A stretch of 43,294 nt of DNA, from NCBI GenBank assembly GCA_016212215.1, contig JACRGV010000006.1, forward strand, positions 1 to 43,294, given 5' to 3'. The stretch's first letter is position 1, and each line of letters begins with the position of its first letter. The DNA comes from Nitrospirota bacterium. Its GTDB lineage: Bacteria > Nitrospirota > 9FT-COMBO-42-15 > HDB-SIOI813. Below, in pieces: positions 8,408 to 15,957 of the stretch. The notes under the pieces were generated by a model. It made no database searches and was not told the origin of the DNA. It saw only the letters and a list, made by a program, of their open reading frames with translations. Both the position numbers and the translations under genes were made by a program.

Positions 8408-8545
8408 CCGAAAATCACCTCCGGCGGGGTTGGAAAACCCCGCCTATCCCTTTCTACGAGGATAGGCGGGACTTTCTTGTCCCGCTGATTTTCATGGCCC
8501 TTTGTGAACCCTGGTTCATGTGGGTTCATCCAAAAATCTCCATAG
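8407..8545. repeat. Two-hairpin GC-rich repeat (family A, copy 1)
   Basis: This is one of five copies in the window. Hairpin 1 has arms GGCGGGGT and ACCCCGCC; hairpin 2 has arms GCGGGAC and GTCCCGC. Between them CGCCTATCC and GGATAGGCG can pair instead, so the hairpins and a central helix are alternatives. The edge facing the 82-residue gene reads CCGGAGGTGATTTTCGGATG on the minus strand and contains its ribosome-binding site and start codon. The far end joins a family B repeat. Confidence 0.8.
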
Positions 8546-8694
8546 CTCACCCCCACCCTGACCCTCCCCCCTCAAGGGGGAGGGGACTTTCGTTATTCAC
8601 ACCTCATCAAGGGAGGGGGAATCTCAACTTTAAACTTTCATCTTTCAACTTCCTTCTTGCTTCTTACCTCTTGCTTCTGCTCACTGCTCACTCA
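8545..8694. repeat. Family B GC-rich repeats followed by a heptamer tract
   Basis: Two stacked family B segments lie at 8545-8622: a CCACCCTGACCCTCCCCC arm with GGGGGAGGGG, then a second GGGAGGGGGA. After them come imperfect heptamers of the TTGCTTC/TTACCTC/TGCTCAC type to about 8692. The tract fills the gap before the end of the MrpD-like gene. No gene is visible. Confidence 0.7.
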
Positions 8695-10194
8695 TTATTT
8701 TATAACCTCTCTCGCAAGACTAAGGAAGTACTCCGGGTATAATCCTATTGCAACTGAGATGATCGCTGTAATTACCAAAGGTATGGCAACCATCGGTATC
8801 TCTTTAATCTCTTCATGATGTCCATGACTGTCGCCATGATGTTCATTTGCTGAATGATGCTCTTTAGGTTTTTCAAAAAATGCCTTGAATGTTATTGGTA
8901 AAAAATACGCTGCATTTAACACTGAACTGACGAGGAGGACTATCAGGATAGGAATCTCTTTTGCCTCAACCGCACCCATCACAAGGTACCATTTGGTTAT
9001 AAAGCCTGCAACAGGCGGGATACCGATCATGCTCAGGGATGCGATAAAGAAGGCCGTCATTGTCCACGGGAGTTTCCGCCCGATACCTGACAGTTGACTG
9101 ATCTCAGTTTTATGTGCAGCACAGTAAATCGAACCTGCACAGAAGAAGAGTGTAATCTTGGAAAAGGCATGGTTTGCGATATGTACAATACCACCCACCA
9201 TACTGCTCGGTGTAAGAAGAACAGCCCCAAGGATAACATAAGAGAGCTGACTGACGGTTGAATATGCAAGCCTTCTCTTCAGGTTGTCCTGAGTAAGTGC
9301 ATAAACCGAGGCCATAACTATCGTAAATGAAACCACATAAGCAGTCGGAATCCCAAGATGCAGTTTGGTGAGAAGGCCGGTTCCAAATACATTGAAGACA
9401 ACCCTGAGCACACAGAAGACACCCATCTTCACCACTGCCACTGCATGGAGCAGTGCGCTGACCGGTGTAGGTGCAACCATTGCCGCAGGAAGCCATGCAT
9501 GGAACGGCATAATGGCTGCCTTAGAGAAACCAATCATGAAACATATAAATATTATTGTCAGAAGCACAGGTGATGCATGCACATTCTCCAGCATACCGTG
9601 CTGTGTAAAATCCAGGTTTCCCAACACATAATAGGTCAGTGCTATTGCGGCAAGCAGGAAGGTCTTTGACGTACCTACTAAATAAACAACATATTTTTTA
9701 CTCCCATCCCATGAATCTTTATTTTCTTTGTGATAGACAAGAGGGTATGTTGCAAGGCTTAATATCTCATAGAATACAACCAGTGTAAAAAGATTCCCTG
9801 AGAAGGCGCCGCCCACAGCCGCAAAAATACTTGTGGCAAATGAACCGAAAAACCTGGTGTGTGCATGTTCTTTAGCACTCCGCATATATCCTACAGAATA
9901 TACTGAGGCCAGTATCCATAGGAACGACGATATCGTAGCAAAGACCATGCTCAGTGCATCAACATGGAATTTAAAGTCAACCCCCGGAAGTGTGTGAAAT
10001 AGTGTGAACTCTAAATTTTCCCCGGACAAAATTGCCGGCGCCATTGAAATGACTATTGAGAAGGTTATGATGGCTGCAACGAATGCAGTAACATCCCTGA
10101 GGTTCGGTATCTTATTAAATGCAAATATAAGTCCAATGGTTACGAATGGAACACTAAGTGCAAGTATCGGCGTTATAGACTGAACAGTCTCCAA
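8695..10194 (-). CDS. MrpD/NuoM-like antiporter subunit, fourth in the cluster
   Basis: A 499-residue, 14-helix protein of the proton-conducting antiporter superfamily, closest in look to MrpD-type subunits. It has the acidic helix (VVFYEILSLATYPLVY), the IMPFHAWLPAAMVAPTPVSA loop and the lysine helix (LLHAVAVVKMGVFCVL). It lacks the long NuoL C-terminal extension. A His-rich loop at about residues 441-464 (KEHHSANEHHGDSHGHH) precedes the last membrane helix, which is unusual and may bind metal. It begins 4 nt after nuoK. With NuoN, NuoM and the NuoL-like protein it makes four antiporter-like subunits, so the membrane arm may be longer than the standard three-pump form. Confidence 0.85.
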   Translation of the reverse strand: METVQSITPILALSVPFVTIGLIFAFNKIPNLRDVTAFVAAIITFSIVISMAPAILSGENLEFTLFHTLPGVDFKFHVDALSMVFATISSFLWILASVYSVGYMRSAKEHAHTRFFGSFATSIFAAVGGAFSGNLFTLVVFYEILSLATYPLVYHKENKDSWDGSKKYVVYLVGTSKTFLLAAIALTYYVLGNLDFTQHGMLENVHASPVLLTIIFICFMIGFSKAAIMPFHAWLPAAMVAPTPVSALLHAVAVVKMGVFCVLRVVFNVFGTGLLTKLHLGIPTAYVVSFTIVMASVYALTQDNLKRRLAYSTVSQLSYVILGAVLLTPSSMVGGIVHIANHAFSKITLFFCAGSIYCAAHKTEISQLSGIGRKLPWTMTAFFIASLSMIGIPPVAGFITKWYLVMGAVEAKEIPILIVLLVSSVLNAAYFLPITFKAFFEKPKEHHSANEHHGDSHGHHEEIKEIPMVAIPLVITAIISVAIGLYPEYFLSLAREVIK

Positions 10195-10198
10195 CCAT

Positions 10199-10501
10199 CT
10201 ACCCTTTCATTATCTGAATATCATCTACATTAATGGCGGCCTTATTACGCACAAGCGCAATCAGGATGCCGAGTGCCACAGCCACCTCAGCAGCAGCAAT
10301 AGCTATAACAAAAATCGAAAAAATCTGTCCGCGAAGATTCTGGTGAAAATAGGAAAACGCCACCATATTAATATTTACTGAATTCAATATCAGCTCCACT
10401 GACATAAGGACTATCAGGATATTTCTCCGTAATAGTACCCCGCCCAACCCTATAACAAAGAGTATTGAGCTTAGTATTATGTACCATGACAATGGAACCA
10501 T
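10199..10501 (-). CDS. nuoK: NADH-quinone oxidoreductase subunit K
   Basis: A 100-residue protein with three membrane helices and the family hallmark glutamates in helix 2 ([14 protein letters not shown]) and helix 3 ([12 protein letters not shown]), which are part of the complex I proton path. The first base of its start codon overlaps the last base of nuoJ. Length and sequence are normal. Confidence 0.97.
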   Translation of the reverse strand: MVPLSWYIILSSILFVIGLGGVLLRRNILIVLMSVELILNSVNINMVAFSYFHQNLRGQIFSIFVIAIAAAEVAVALGILIALVRNKAAINVDDIQIMKG

Positions 10502-11004
10502 TATCTCAATTCCTTTCTACCCAACACTATAGCCCCTAACAGGGCTACAAGCAGAATAAATGAGACTACCTCAAACGGCAGTATGTATTTGCTGAAAAGG
10601 GCCTCACCGACCTCCTTCACGCTGCCGTCAAGCCTGATAGGAGACGACACGACTATTGAAGATATTTTGCTCTTTGAGACAATAAGAACCATCTCAATTA
10701 TCAGCACAACGAGTATTGCAACCGGCCAGAAATGACCGCCCGGCACAAATCTATCCATACTGGCCTTCCGGATATCGAGCATCATTATCACAAACAGGAA
10801 CAACACCAATACCGCACCTACATACACAAATATCTGAACCGCAGCAAGAAACGGAGAGCGAAGCAGTACAAAAAGGGCTGCCATCTGAATAAAACAGACA
10901 AGTAAAGAAATAACGCTGTGCACAGGGTTTTTAAATGACACAACTGCCATTGCCGACACCACCGCTAATATTGCAAATATAAAGAAAAAAATCTGCTCAA
11001 TCAT
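10501..11004 (-). CDS. nuoJ: NADH-quinone oxidoreductase subunit J
   Basis: A 167-residue membrane subunit of complex I with five predicted helices. The conserved third helix reads [21 protein letters not shown], the segment that carries the pi-bulge in the family. It ends at a 1-nt overlap with nuoK. Upstream, 132 nt of repeat sequence separate it from nuoI. Confidence 0.96.
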   Translation of the reverse strand: MIEQIFFFIFAILAVVSAMAVVSFKNPVHSVISLLVCFIQMAALFVLLRSPFLAAVQIFVYVGAVLVLFLFVIMMLDIRKASMDRFVPGGHFWPVAILVVLIIEMVLIVSKSKISSIVVSSPIRLDGSVKEVGEALFSKYILPFEVVSFILLVALLGAIVLGRKELR

Positions 11005-11136
11005 TTATTCACCATTCACCTGAAAATAACCCCATCCCCACCCTAACCCTCCCCTTGAAGGGGAGGGAATAAACATAGCCCCTCTATTCTTTCTTCCTAA
11101 TCACTAACCACTAATCACTATTCACTGTCTTTAAAC
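11005..11136. repeat. nuoI-nuoJ gap: family B repeat and heptamers
   Basis: Bases 11028-11070 are a family B copy (CCATCCCCACCCTAACCC and CTTGAAGGGGAGGG arms). Bases about 11090-11135 are heptamer-like CACTAAC/CACTATT units. A TTCACCTGAAAAT segment like the edge of family A sits next to the nuoJ start. There is no gene. Confidence 0.7.
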
Positions 11137-11706
11137 CTACCACCATCTTTTCTGCGTACTTAAATCCGGAACAACCTTTATCCCTTTATCATCTGCCTCA
11201 AGCCTTGCCTTTACAATTACACCGCCTTCAATTTCAACAGGGATCGGCTGAGGATTCAGCAATTCCTCTTTTGTGCGTATCTGTCTCAGCATGGAATAGC
11301 TTGCAAGCTCATATTCCCTTCCAAGCTTGAGTGCCTCAGTAGGACAGGCATCCTCACATAACCCGCAATACATACAGCGGAGAAGATTAATCTCCCATCT
11401 GTATCCGATCCTGTCTGATATACCTTTTCCTGTCTTATCCTCTCCCGGAATTACTGTGATACACTGGGTAGGACATGCCTTCTGACATAACTCACACCCG
11501 ACACATAACTCCTTACCCTCTTTGTTCTTATTCAAGGTATGCAATCCCCTGAATCTCTGATAGGGTATCCACTTTTCCTCATCAGGGTATCTGAGTGTTA
11601 TGGTCTTTGAAAATGTATATGGGAAAGTTATAGTCAATCCCTGTATAAGGTCAATCAAAAAGACCTTTTTAAGAAAGCGTTTTAATATGCCGGTATTATC
11701 GCTCAT
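11137..11706 (-). CDS. nuoI: NADH-quinone oxidoreductase subunit I, 2x[4Fe-4S]
   Basis: A 189-residue peripheral-arm subunit. It carries two ferredoxin-like clusters that pass electrons to the quinone site: C68, C71, C74, C78 in LCVGCELCQKACP and C111, C114, C117, C121 in CMYCGLCEDACP. An amphipathic N-terminus likely packs on the membrane. It starts 1 nt after the nuoH stop. Both clusters are complete. Confidence 0.97.
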   Translation of the reverse strand: MSDNTGILKRFLKKVFLIDLIQGLTITFPYTFSKTITLRYPDEEKWIPYQRFRGLHTLNKNKEGKELCVGCELCQKACPTQCITVIPGEDKTGKGISDRIGYRWEINLLRCMYCGLCEDACPTEALKLGREYELASYSMLRQIRTKEELLNPQPIPVEIEGGVIVKARLEADDKGIKVVPDLSTQKRWW

Positions 11707-11707
11707 A

Positions 11708-12703
11708 TCACCACTTCACTACGGCCAATCCTGTTATTAATATATTCACCAGAGACAGAGGTAACAGTATCTTCCATCCAATATTCATAAGCTGGTCATA
11801 GCGATACCTCGGATAAGTGAACCTTGTCCACATAAATACATAAATTAAAAATAGTACCTTGAGTACAAACCATATTATTCCCGGAATAGGAATAAATGAA
11901 GGTCCATCCCAGCCTCCAAAATACAGCACCACCATAAGAACAGACATGGAGACCATTGCTACATATTCTGTCAGCATAAAGAATGCAAATCTCATTGAAC
12001 TATATTCTGCATGATAACCCGCACCAAGGGTGCCCTCGTCTTCCGGAAGGTCAAATGGTATGCGGTTTATCTCAGCAAGTCCGCCGATGAAAAATATTAT
12101 AAATCCCAATGGCTGATAGAATACGTTCCAGTGCCACCCTGCCTGTGATTTTACAATATCTACCAGACTGAGGGAGTTTACCACCATTACCACACCTATA
12201 CAGGAAAAACTCAAAGCAAGCTCATAACTGATCATCTGTGCTGAGGAACGGAGGCCGCCCAACATTGCATATTTGCTGTTCGATGCCCATCCGCCGAGGA
12301 TTATGCCGTATACACTGAGACCTGCAATTGCAAGGACATACAATATCCCGACATTCATGTCAGCGATATACATGGTAATCTCTTTATTGATAAACGGGAT
12401 AGTAAACTTGTCGCCGAACGGGACAGTTGCAAACACTGCAAACACAGGGATCATGCCCACCACAGGGGCGATTTTAAACAGCCACACATCCGCCTTTGCC
12501 GGAACAACATCTTCCTTAAAGAAGAGTTTTACCATATCAGCAAAGGGCTGAAGTAACCCGTGAGGGCCGACCCTCATAGGTCCAAGTCGTACCTGAATAT
12601 GGCCTGCTACCTTACGCTCCATATATGTCAATGGAAGCGGAAGGGTAAAAACCACCAGCGTAATAACTACAACCTTTATGATTATTATCAGCACTTCTAA
12701 CAT
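11708..12703 (-). CDS. nuoH: NADH-quinone oxidoreductase subunit H
   Basis: A 331-residue membrane subunit with eight helices that forms the quinone chamber and links the two arms of complex I. Signatures include TYMERKVAGHIQVRLGPMRVGPHG near the N-terminus, EINRIPFDLPEDEGTLGAGYH in the middle loop, and MWTRFTYPRYRYDQLM near the C-terminus. Length is normal. It lies 164 nt after the cyclic-nucleotide-binding gene, with repeats between. Confidence 0.97.
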   Translation of the reverse strand: MLEVLIIIIKVVVITLVVFTLPLPLTYMERKVAGHIQVRLGPMRVGPHGLLQPFADMVKLFFKEDVVPAKADVWLFKIAPVVGMIPVFAVFATVPFGDKFTIPFINKEITMYIADMNVGILYVLAIAGLSVYGIILGGWASNSKYAMLGGLRSSAQMISYELALSFSCIGVVMVVNSLSLVDIVKSQAGWHWNVFYQPLGFIIFFIGGLAEINRIPFDLPEDEGTLGAGYHAEYSSMRFAFFMLTEYVAMVSMSVLMVVLYFGGWDGPSFIPIPGIIWFVLKVLFLIYVFMWTRFTYPRYRYDQLMNIGWKILLPLSLVNILITGLAVVKW

Positions 12704-12867
12704 AAGTTCCCCGAGTTCATCTTAATATCAACCCCATCCCCACCCTAACCCTCCCCTTGAAGGGGAGGGAATATCTTCTTCTTGATTTATGTCTTTACTA
12801 TTCACTATTCACTGTTCACTGTTTTTCTTCTTACTTCTATCTTCTAACTTCTGCTCACTGCTTATAC
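12704..12867. repeat. Gap with family B repeat and heptamers
   Basis: Bases 12730-12772 hold a family B copy nearly identical to that at 11028-11070. Bases about 12775-12860 are TTCACTG/TTCACTA and CTTACTT-type heptamers. No gene is visible. Confidence 0.7.
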
Positions 12868-13338
12868 TTACCTTCTTCTCCCCCACATATAGTCAATCAT
12901 TTCAGAGTATCTTGCATTCATTCCCCTAACAATTGAATGGATGCTGAATACGATATTTTTTAGTAACTTATAAATAAGCCGAGGATGATTATCTATGAGT
13001 GATTCAAAATCACCCTTATCAAGTACATAAGCCTTTGTGTCTGCGATTGCTACGATTGTTGCTGAACGGGGCCTGCCGTCAAGGAAAGACATGGTACCGA
13101 ATATTTCGCCATCTTTATGAAGGGTCAGGGTAAGCAGGTCACCCTGTGGGGTGGATTTGCACGCCTTTACCTCTCCCCTCTTTATTATATAAAGGGAAGC
13201 CCCGTCTTCCCCTTCTTTGAATATGGTGGTGCCGAGTGGAAAATCCTGTTCTCTTAATACATTGGCTAAAGTCTCTTTATCCTGGTCATTCAGCTCTGAT
13301 AAAAAACTTATGTCACGAAGCAACTTTGGGTCAATCAT
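12868..13338 (-). CDS. Cyclic-nucleotide-binding domain protein inside the nuo operon
   Basis: A 156-residue protein made almost wholly of one cNMP-binding beta-barrel (about residues 10-125) with a helical tail and no helix-turn-helix, so it is not a normal Crp/Fnr regulator. The phosphate-binding cassette reads FGTMSFLDGRPRSATIVA. The Arg that contacts the phosphate is kept, while Thr sits where cAMP receptors have the ribose-binding Glu, so the ligand may differ or be absent. It lies between nuoG and nuoH, 43 nt after nuoG, and is co-directional with both. It could be a regulatory subunit of complex I or act on another partner. The fold call is firm and the role is inference. Confidence 0.85.
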   Translation of the reverse strand: MIDPKLLRDISFLSELNDQDKETLANVLREQDFPLGTTIFKEGEDGASLYIIKRGEVKACKSTPQGDLLTLTLHKDGEIFGTMSFLDGRPRSATIVAIADTKAYVLDKGDFESLIDNHPRLIYKLLKNIVFSIHSIVRGMNARYSEMIDYMWGRRR

Positions 13339-13381
13339 TTTACCCTCCTGTGGTACAGGACTTCATTATCTTCCCGACTTC

Positions 13382-15907
13382 CTAACTAGCCTTAACTACC
13401 TTAACCCTTGGGAAACCCTCTCCCTTTGTGAAAAACATATTCACGCGCACATCATTAAAGTTCTCCGGTATGAATACCACTCCCCTTATGGAGTTCTCAT
13501 TAGTGCGTACAGTTAATGCTGCCTCATAACGACTGCTCCTGACCTTCACCTTATCCCCTTTGCTGAGGCCAAGCTCCAGCGCATCCTCCCTGTTCATTTC
13601 TACTATTGCCTCAGACAGAATATCCCTTAATACCTCAGACCTCTGCGACAGCCTTCCTGAATGATACAGATTGTTACCGGTAATGAGTGTGAACGGATAC
13701 TCCGGATCAGTTGAGTGAGCAGTAAGCAGTAAGCTGTCAGCAGAAGGAGTCCTTTTACTGCTAACTGCTAACTGTTTACTGCTTACTGCTGTTTTTGTTA
13801 ATTCCCCATTTCCATTCAGACTGCCGAAAGAAATTTCCCCATACATCGGTACAACAGATTTTATTTCATCGAATACATCATTTAATGATTTATAGTAAAA
13901 AGATGAGTCCATAGCTTCAGCGAGGGATGAAATAATTTGCCAGTCTTCCCTTGCATCACCCTGCGGTTCAATCAGTCTATTTAATCTCTGTACCCTTCCC
14001 TCCTGATTTGTAAATGTGCCTTCCTTCTCAGCAAAACTTGCACCAGGGAGGACAACATTAGCCATTCTTGCCGTCTCTGTCATGAATATATCCTGCACTA
14101 CAAGGAATTTAAGTTTGCGAAGAGACTCTCTTACCATTTTTCCATCAGGAAAATTAGAGAGCACATCTTCCCCTGCAATATACATGGCTGTTATCTCTTC
14201 TTTATAAGCAGCATCAATCATATCTTCAGAACCCATGCCGTTGCTCTCAAAGAATTTATAACCGGGCAGAATGTCGGGATGCACCCCCATATCCAGTGCG
14301 CCCCTCTGATTTGCCCTATCGAAAAGTGGGAAGAGTTTAACACTCTTTCCAACAACCTTCAATACATTTATTAATACATTTAAGTATTGAAGCTGTGAAG
14401 GTGTTCTCCATACATCATTTCCTACAGCAATAGTAATAGAATTGGATGTCAAAAGCGTACTTGATGCAGATTCAATACTTGCCCAGTCAACCCCGGTTAT
14501 ATTGGATACTGCTTCTTTTGTAATACCTTTTACATCCTCTGCACCATAAACTTCTTTGACCTTATCAACATTCCTGTCATAAATAATCCGGGAAATCCCT
14601 GCAAGTAGGGTCTCTTCAGTGCCCGGGCGCAGTCTTATGGAAAGAGAAGCAGAGCTGTCAAGCTTCATCCCCCGTGGAGATGCAATGATAATATTCATCC
14701 TCCGGTTGCTTGATATGCGTCTGATAATATAATCAGTAACAGGTACCTCATCAGAAATATGAGAACCTATAACAAATAAGGAATCCGTATTAAGTGCATC
14801 GTATATGGAGAATCCTCCGTTATCCAGACCCATAATTTCTGCGTAAGCCTTTACAGTGCCGGAATTCCACCTACTGCCTGAATCAACATTGTTTGTCTTT
14901 AACACATATCTCATAAATTTCTGGAAGAGATACAGTTCTTCATTGGAAAGCCGTGCTGATGCTATACCTCCAAGAATCCCATTGTTATTTGATGCCTCTG
15001 TCAGGCCGTCCCTCACCGCCTTTATAGCCTCATTCCATGTGACAGGCTCAAGTACGTTACCCCTTTTTACCATAGGGGTTACAAGCCTTTCATGGCTGCT
15101 GATGAAGGAGAAACCATACCGCCCGCGGGCACACAATGTTTCATTATTTATTCCCTGGTCAGGCTTTGAAATAACCCTCAACACCTCGCCGTTCCTTGAC
15201 TGCACTGTCATCTGACAACCTGTACCGCAGTAAGTACAAACAGTATCCACCCCTTTTAAATCCCATGGTCTCGACTTGTATCTGAAAGACCTGCTCATCA
15301 GTGAGCCGACAGGGCACACCTCAATACAATTTCCGCAGTGGTCGCAGTCCAAATATTCACGGACAAAACTTGTCTCAGCAGTCTTAGCCCCGCGGTCTAT
15401 AGAGCCGAGAACACCGGCGCCTACAACCTCAGCACAAATTCTTACGCATCTCTTGCACTGAATACACCTGTTTGAATTCTGTACAATAACAGGGCTTAAT
15501 ATATAATCCTCTTCGTGGAATCTCCTCTTATTTTCACTGAATGGGCTGTGCCTCGGCCCGAACTTGTATGTAACATCCTGAAGTTCACACTCTGCACCTT
15601 TATCACATACAGGGCAATCAAGAGGGTGATTCGCAAGAAGCAGTTCAATCATCGCCGACCTTGCAGATTTAACAACAGGCGACTCGGTTAGTACCTCCAT
15701 ATTATGCATTACCGGAGTCACACAGGATGGCTGGAGCTTCTTCTGCCCTACTATCTCCACAAGGCAAACCCTGCATGATGCCAGCTTACTGAGCCTTGCA
15801 TGGTAACACATCGTAGGTATCTCATACCCCGCAGCCTTCGCCGCCTCAAGGATAAGAGTCCCATCATCCACTGTAATTTCTTTTCCGTTTATTTTTATTG
15901 TTGCCAT
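13382..15907 (-). CDS. nuoG: NADH-quinone oxidoreductase subunit G
   Basis: An 841-residue iron-sulfur subunit of the NADH arm. The N-terminus binds a [2Fe-2S] cluster (C34, C45, C48, C62). Next come the His-ligated cluster (H94, C98, C101, C107), two ferredoxin clusters (C148/151/154/158 and C188/191/194/198), and the formate-dehydrogenase-like motif CTYCGTGC (C224, C227, C231) with LCARGRYGF. The molybdopterin-like domain fills the rest and is probably only structural. At about residues 703-731 a Ser/Lys/Ala-rich stretch (AVSSKQLAVSSK) is encoded by heptamer repeats forming a hairpin. It is in frame, so the protein stays intact. The gene is followed by the cyclic-nucleotide-binding gene. 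Confidence 0.97.
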   Translation of the reverse strand: MATIKINGKEITVDDGTLILEAAKAAGYEIPTMCYHARLSKLASCRVCLVEIVGQKKLQPSCVTPVMHNMEVLTESPVVKSARSAMIELLLANHPLDCPVCDKGAECELQDVTYKFGPRHSPFSENKRRFHEEDYILSPVIVQNSNRCIQCKRCVRICAEVVGAGVLGSIDRGAKTAETSFVREYLDCDHCGNCIEVCPVGSLMSRSFRYKSRPWDLKGVDTVCTYCGTGCQMTVQSRNGEVLRVISKPDQGINNETLCARGRYGFSFISSHERLVTPMVKRGNVLEPVTWNEAIKAVRDGLTEASNNNGILGGIASARLSNEELYLFQKFMRYVLKTNNVDSGSRWNSGTVKAYAEIMGLDNGGFSIYDALNTDSLFVIGSHISDEVPVTDYIIRRISSNRRMNIIIASPRGMKLDSSASLSIRLRPGTEETLLAGISRIIYDRNVDKVKEVYGAEDVKGITKEAVSNITGVDWASIESASSTLLTSNSITIAVGNDVWRTPSQLQYLNVLINVLKVVGKSVKLFPLFDRANQRGALDMGVHPDILPGYKFFESNGMGSEDMIDAAYKEEITAMYIAGEDVLSNFPDGKMVRESLRKLKFLVVQDIFMTETARMANVVLPGASFAEKEGTFTNQEGRVQRLNRLIEPQGDAREDWQIISSLAEAMDSSFYYKSLNDVFDEIKSVVPMYGEISFGSLNGNGELTKTAVSSKQLAVSSKRTPSADSLLLTAHSTDPEYPFTLITGNNLYHSGRLSQRSEVLRDILSEAIVEMNREDALELGLSKGDKVKVRSSRYEAALTVRTNENSIRGVVFIPENFNDVRVNMFFTKGEGFPRVKVVKAS
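13718..13790. repeat. Heptamer inverted repeat inside nuoG
   Basis: AGCAGTAAGCAGTAA at 13718-13732 is perfectly complementary to TTACTGCTTACTGCT at 13776-13790. Between them lie more TAACTGC-type 7-bp units. The tract is a multiple of three in effect and does not break nuoG. The same heptamers fill several gaps of the operon. Confidence 0.85.
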
Positions 15908-15957
15908 AGTTTCTTTCTTGCTTCTTACTTCTTGCTTCTAACTTCTGTTTGCCTATG
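15908..15957. repeat. Heptamer tract between nuoF and nuoG
   Basis: This 50-bp gap is almost all 7-bp units of the TTGCTTC/TTACTTC/TAACTTC type. No ribosome-binding site better than a weak purine run is seen for nuoG. Confidence 0.6.

Noticed and set aside
8374-8742. Plus-strand open frame with a peptide like DRRDFLVPLIFMALCE
   Set aside because: It is translation of the family A repeat; the same peptide appears in copies 2 and 5 with unrelated flanks, so it is not a gene.
12868-13338. Crp/Fnr transcription factor
   Set aside because: It has only the cNMP barrel and a helical tail; there is no helix-turn-helix after the dimer helix.
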